NCBI GenBank assembly: GCA_039621445.1
Contig: CP154955.1
Coordinates: 57,072,619 to 57,136,618, forward strand
From: Euglena gracilis
Taxonomy: Eukaryota > Euglenida > Euglenophyceae > Euglenales
Length of the DNA: 64,000 nucleotides
Direction of reading: 5' to 3'
Position numbers and translations under genes: made by a program. Below, piece by piece: positions 60,658 through 64,000 of the stretch (the stretch's first letter is position 1; each line of letters starts with the position of its first letter). The notes below the pieces were generated by a model, which did no database searches, was not told the DNA's origin, and worked only from the letters and a program-made list of their open reading frames with translations.

Positions 60658-61692
60658 CCAAAGAGCTCAGCTCTACGTCACACCCTGGTCGCTGAGCTCT
60701 TATCTCTTTAGAGTAAGAGCGAAGCTTACCACCCCGGCGACGGGGGGGTCGGACACCGCCCACCCCCCCCCCAACCCCCCCCCCCCCCCTCCCCCCCCCC
60801 CCCCCCCCCCTGAGTAGGCTGGCCCCCCCGAGGATTATCGATGTGATTGGATTTCCGGTTCCCCAAAGTTAATAGCCTATAGTTTAGGAGACGGTTACTA
60901 GTTTGTCCAGAGACATTAGGTTGCCCGCAACTCCTCGCCAGTCCGGAGATATGGCCCGAGCAAAAAAGTTGTCTACCGTTTTTTTTCCAAAGAAATTTTG
61001 TTGGACCGGCAAAAGGGGTCATTTTTGGGGTCAAAAAATCGAAAAATTCAAAATATCTCGAAAACGCTGGGGAGTTGAGAAAAAGTGAAGAGTACCTCAT
61101 TCCACAACTTTGGGACGCCCTATCCACCGGTATTCGCAGTTTGGGCAAACTCCCCGCCTAGCCCGAGATATGGCCGTTTTTCGGTCCAAATGGCCGTTTT
61201 GCGCACTTTTCCCACTGTCCGACTTAGCCGTTTTCGGGCCAAAAAGTCGAAAAAAATCGAAAAAATTTTTTCCGCCCAAAACCATGTTTTTTGGCCTCCC
61301 GGACCCGGAAAAAGTGTTTTTGAGCTGAAAATGAGCGTTTTTCGACCCGCCAGCGCCCCGTTTTGGTTCGCCAACCCATTGACTTTGGGTCAAAACTGGG
61401 TCAAAAAAGTCGAAAAAAATCGAAAAAAAATTTTTCGCCCAAAACCATGTTTTTTTTTTTTTTGTACCCAGAAAAAGCGTTTTTGAGCTGAAAATGAGCG
61501 TTTTTCGACCCGCCAGGACCCCTTTTTGGGCCGCTAACCCATTAATTTTGGGTCAAAACCAGGTCAAAAAAGTCGAAAAATATCGGAAAAAAAATTTCGC
61601 CCAGAACCATGTTTTTTGGGCCTCCTGGACCCGGAAAACATGTTTTTGAGCTGAAAATGAGTGTTTTTCGACCGGCCGGGCCGGAATGGTCC
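60658..61692 (+). repeat. higher-order array unit 6 (= unit 3)
   Basis: Parallels unit 3. The array ends with a truncated unit start (CCAAAGAGCTCAGCTCTACG) at about 61693-61725. Confidence 0.9.
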
Positions 61693-61889
61693 CCCAAAGA
61701 GCTCAGCTCTACGTCACACCCTGGTAGGTACTGTATTTCTGAGAGCGCCAATTTTCGACCCCCCAAAAATTTTCCCGGTGCCTTCGGCGCCGGGTGGAAA
61801 TCCGTGAAAAATGCTGTGGTGGGTGGGGGGGAGGTCGACCACCCCCCCCCCCCACCTCCCAGGCGGGGGGGGGGTCGACCCCCCCCCAC

Positions 61890-62134
61890 CAGGCCTTCCC
61901 ATTCCGCCCTGCTCCCACCCCCCGGCGCCGCCGGTCCGACAGCGTGCTGTCCCACAGCAGCAGCGCCTCCGCCGCCTCGCTGGAGCCGGGGCCAGGGCTG
62001 GCCAAGGCCCACCACAGCGGCTCCTTCCGCCGCGCCCACGGCCGCATGGCCAGCGGGGGCCGGCCAGGCAGACCCCGCCTCACTGAAAGCCTCGGCCCGC
62101 TGGGGCAGAACGAGAGGAGGCGAGGAGGTGGTTG
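61890..62134 (+). CDS. Ser/Arg-rich exon-like ORF
   Basis: The frame reads RRRRSDSVLSHSSSASAASL, EPGPGLAKAHHSGSFRRAHG, RMASGGRPGRPRLTESLGPL, GQNERRRGGG to TGA. RRRRSDS and GSFRRA are basophilic-kinase-like sites. GC-rich. Upstream it abuts C/G runs (61840-61890) of a GTCGACC-ended repeat. Resembles the 46356 exon in style only. Unknown family. Confidence 0.45.
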
Positions 62135-62139
62135 ATAAA

Positions 62140-62830
62140 CGCAGTAAAAGCACGACAGAACCAGACGCAAAAACACAAAAGAAAGCTACAGTTTTATATT
62201 CTTTTTTTTATCAAAGAAGTATCCACAAGTATGTTTAGTTAAAAATAACAACGGTGCAGTCAAGTCGAAGAGCCACAGAAAATGAACGTCAGGGAAAATA
62301 TTTATGGGATAAATGCTTAGAGGATTTTTGACAATGGAAATTTTAAAAATTTTGATACATATTTTGCATTTTCTGCCAAATATTTTTCAGGCCACTGCAG
62401 TCAAGGGTCAGAAACCCTACACCTTGATTGTCGCCAGTGCGAAAAGGACCTGTTTGCGAATGTTTTCCTGACCACCCGCCTGTAGCACGCCCCCACAGAC
62501 TGTAGGTTTTGCATTGCCTCTCACTCACCCTCACCCTCTCACTGTCTCACTCAAACATTTCCAAACAAAAAGCGCGTTCGAATGTGCCTCTCAAGGTCTG
62601 AAGATTTCCCGAAAAGGCGGGGCTGAGTCATCGATGTAACACATGGAGTCAATCCCCCTGGAGGATTTACTGTGAGGTTGGTGGTTCCAGCCCAGCCCCC
62701 CCCCAGGGGGTTGTGTAAGGCCAAGTGGGCAAGGCCCTGGTAGGAGGTAGGAGGTAGGAGGCCACAGGCAGGTCTCACCGACCGCCCCCCCCCCCCCAGC
62801 TCACCCACCCCAGGGCCCCAGGGCTATACG
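62140..62830. other. no gene recognised
   Basis: A/T-rich to 62400, then a stretch with an opposite-strand ORF (62343-62534, 63 codons) of weak composition, TCACTCACCCTCACC repeats at 62517-62545 and GGTAGGAGGTAGGAGG at 62740-62760. Confidence 0.4.
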
Positions 62831-62985
62831 GGAACCCTTGAAATCCCATCGGCGGTGGCGGGTGGGGGTGGTCAACCTCCCCACTCCCATCCAACCAGCC
62901 CCCCCCCCCCCACAAGGCCTCCCATGCAGACCCCCTAGCCTTCCCCCCCGACCCAAGCCTCCCGCTGCCCCCAATCCACGTCCCA

Positions 62986-63140
62986 TCCTCCGCAGTGGAG
63001 GCGGAGGACGACGAGACGGGGGGCCCTTCCGCCCGCGGCCCAGCATTGGGGAGAGTCGGGCCCGGCTGTCATCGGTCGGCGGTGCTTTCTCTCTGTCGGC
63101 GGGGCATCCGAGGCCCGCCATTTCACTGACGTTGGTTTGA
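62986..63140 (+). CDS. Gly/Arg/Ser-rich exon-like ORF
   Basis: In the frame open from 62838: RSGGGGRRDGGPFRPRPSIG, ESRARLSSVGGAFSLSAGHP, RPAISLTLV to TGA. A CATCCTCCGCAG acceptor at about 62995 would instead favour the frame VEAEDDETGGPSARGPALGR. Both are plausible, so the frame is uncertain. Unknown. Confidence 0.35.
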
Positions 63141-63247
63141 ATGGCACCCAACATTCATCACTTTTTGAAGCCCCTGATGGCCCCCTCCCCGTCAGTTGAG
63201 AAAAGTCTCAACTTTTTGGCCATTTCAGGGGACATTTCAAGCTGCCG

Positions 63248-63610
63248 GTGGGTGCATCTGGTCCATCCACGTTAGAGTCCTGTGTGGCCTGTTTTCTTTT
63301 CTGTTTATGCTTGTGGAAGAAAAACGGTTTTTGTGAGATCGCAATGAGTTCTGGCGGGGTGGGGTTCCACCCCAGCGGAAAAGACAAAGGCCAGAAGAAG
63401 GAGGGAGAGCAGGAAAAATTGGGAAAAGTTTTGCCGGCAAATGGCACTTCTTGGCAGCAAATGAAGACTGTGACTAGAATGTGTTATAGCGATTCCAATG
63501 TGGTATGTGGTCTGGGGCATCTCAGTGCCCTGAATCTGCTTGCCCAAATTGCATTTTTTCAACGGATTCTTGAAGCAGCTCTTCCATCCCGCATCCAATG
63601 CATCCAATGA
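63248..63610 (+). CDS. hypothetical ORF, likely terminal exon
   Basis: 120 codons to TGA. From the ATG at 63344: MSSGGVGFHPSGKDKGQKKE, GEQEKLGKVLPANGTSWQQM, KTVTRMCYSDSNVVCGLGHL, SALNLLAQIAFFQRILEAAL. A charged Lys/Glu segment is followed by a helical C-terminus. The part before 63344 (CVACFLFCLCLWKK) may be intronic. Unknown family, but composition is convincingly coding. Confidence 0.5.
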   Translation: MGASGPSTLESCVACFLFCLCLWKKNGFCEIAMSSGGVGFHPSGKDKGQKKEGEQEKLGKVLPANGTSWQQMKTVTRMCYSDSNVVCGLGHLSALNLLAQIAFFQRILEAALPSRIQCIQ

Positions 63611-63789
63611 CAATCACTCTGTCTTTTGGTCCCCTCCCTGATGAAAGGTACTTTTTTTGAATTTTCTTTTGTAGTTGATCTTGAAGAAATGGTTATCAGA
63701 AGAAGTTTAGTTACACTTCTGACTCAGCCATTTCGCTGAGGCGAGTTTTTTGGGGTCAGAATTCAAACAACTCGAGAAATCGTGCATAT

Positions 63790-63965
63790 GGTTTTCGAAA
63801 GTGTGCGCCAGACCAGACCAGGCGTGCCGGCAGGCCAAAACTTGGGCATGCTGGGGGGCGAAAGGGGGCCCCGAGGGGTACATGCGGTCTGGCAGACACT
63901 ACCATGTACCCCTCGGGGGACCCCTATCGCCCCCCCAGCAGGCCGTTTTGGCCCCCCGGCTTGCC
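63790..63965. repeat. inverted repeat GGCCAAAAC...GGGGTACATG
   Basis: CAGGCCAAAACTTGGGCATG..CCCCGAGGGGTACATG (about 63832-63883) faces CATGTACCCCTCGGGG..CAGGCCGTTTTGG (about 63903-63950). Related to 39680-39755. Belongs to the GAGTTG monomer superfamily. Confidence 0.65.
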
Positions 63966-64000
63966 TGGCCCGTGTCGTGGCTCGGTGTCCGGCCATTTGG

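Noticed and set aside
53466-61486. Dozens of 60-200-codon ORFs in the higher-order array
   Set aside because: They mirror one another on both strands, repeat from unit to unit and follow the repeat, with no protein-like composition.
1-64000. Bacterial operons, promoters or ribosome binding sites
   Set aside because: No tandem co-directional intact ORFs; coding islands have spliceosomal signals and the repeat load is eukaryotic.

Overview
The window looks like nuclear DNA of a microbial eukaryote with a large, repeat-laden genome, most likely an alga or other protist. The grounds are exon-like coding islands that start after polypyrimidine-AG acceptors and sometimes end at GT donors, no bacterial-style operons, eukaryotic protein signatures (two CCCH zinc fingers, an R2/NeSL-type retroelement nuclease domain, a degraded tyrosine recombinase), and massive micro-, mini- and macrosatellites. 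I cannot name the species. No complete multi-exon gene, rRNA or tRNA was recognised.

Layout. 1-9.3 kb: short elements with oligo-C/oligo-G ends flanking exon-sized coding fragments, a retroelement endonuclease fragment, a near-perfect 107-bp hairpin and a 1.1-kb inverted-repeat element carrying an ORF. 9.5-14.9 kb: isolated exons, a frameshifted tyrosine recombinase between inverted repeats, and a 77-bp tandem array interrupted by a TA-flanked element. 15.1-17.6 kb: a 2.49-kb foldback element with ~950-bp arms. 18-24 kb: scattered weak ORFs. 24.2-27.3 kb: one copy of an inverted segmental duplication, then about 2 kb of pentanucleotide satellites. 27.3-36 kb: TA-flanked and other inverted-repeat elements alternating with Ser/Pro-rich exon-like islands. 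37-40 kb: a monomer repeat family split by a 1.77-kb element with an exact 8-bp target-site duplication. 40-47 kb: more exon islands and a 2.98-kb element full of long GCGCAAATGCGC hairpins. 47.9-50 kb: the second, inverted copy of the duplication, carrying an extra 390-bp element whose empty site survives in the first copy. 50.7-52 kb: the longest convincing ORF, a minus-strand CCCH zinc-finger protein. 52.7-61.7 kb: a 9-kb higher-order tandem repeat of two ~4.5-kb blocks, each holding a 19-bp satellite. 61.8-64 kb: three further exon-like ORFs and a terminal hairpin.

The unifying feature is a crowd of small, mostly non-coding inverted-repeat elements. Many are bounded by TA and have ends made of C or G runs alternating with a family-specific A/T-rich word. 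Several larger elements enclose coding sequence. Exon calls rest on reading-frame openness, amino-acid composition and splice-site context. Most have no recognised family and are given modest confidence.
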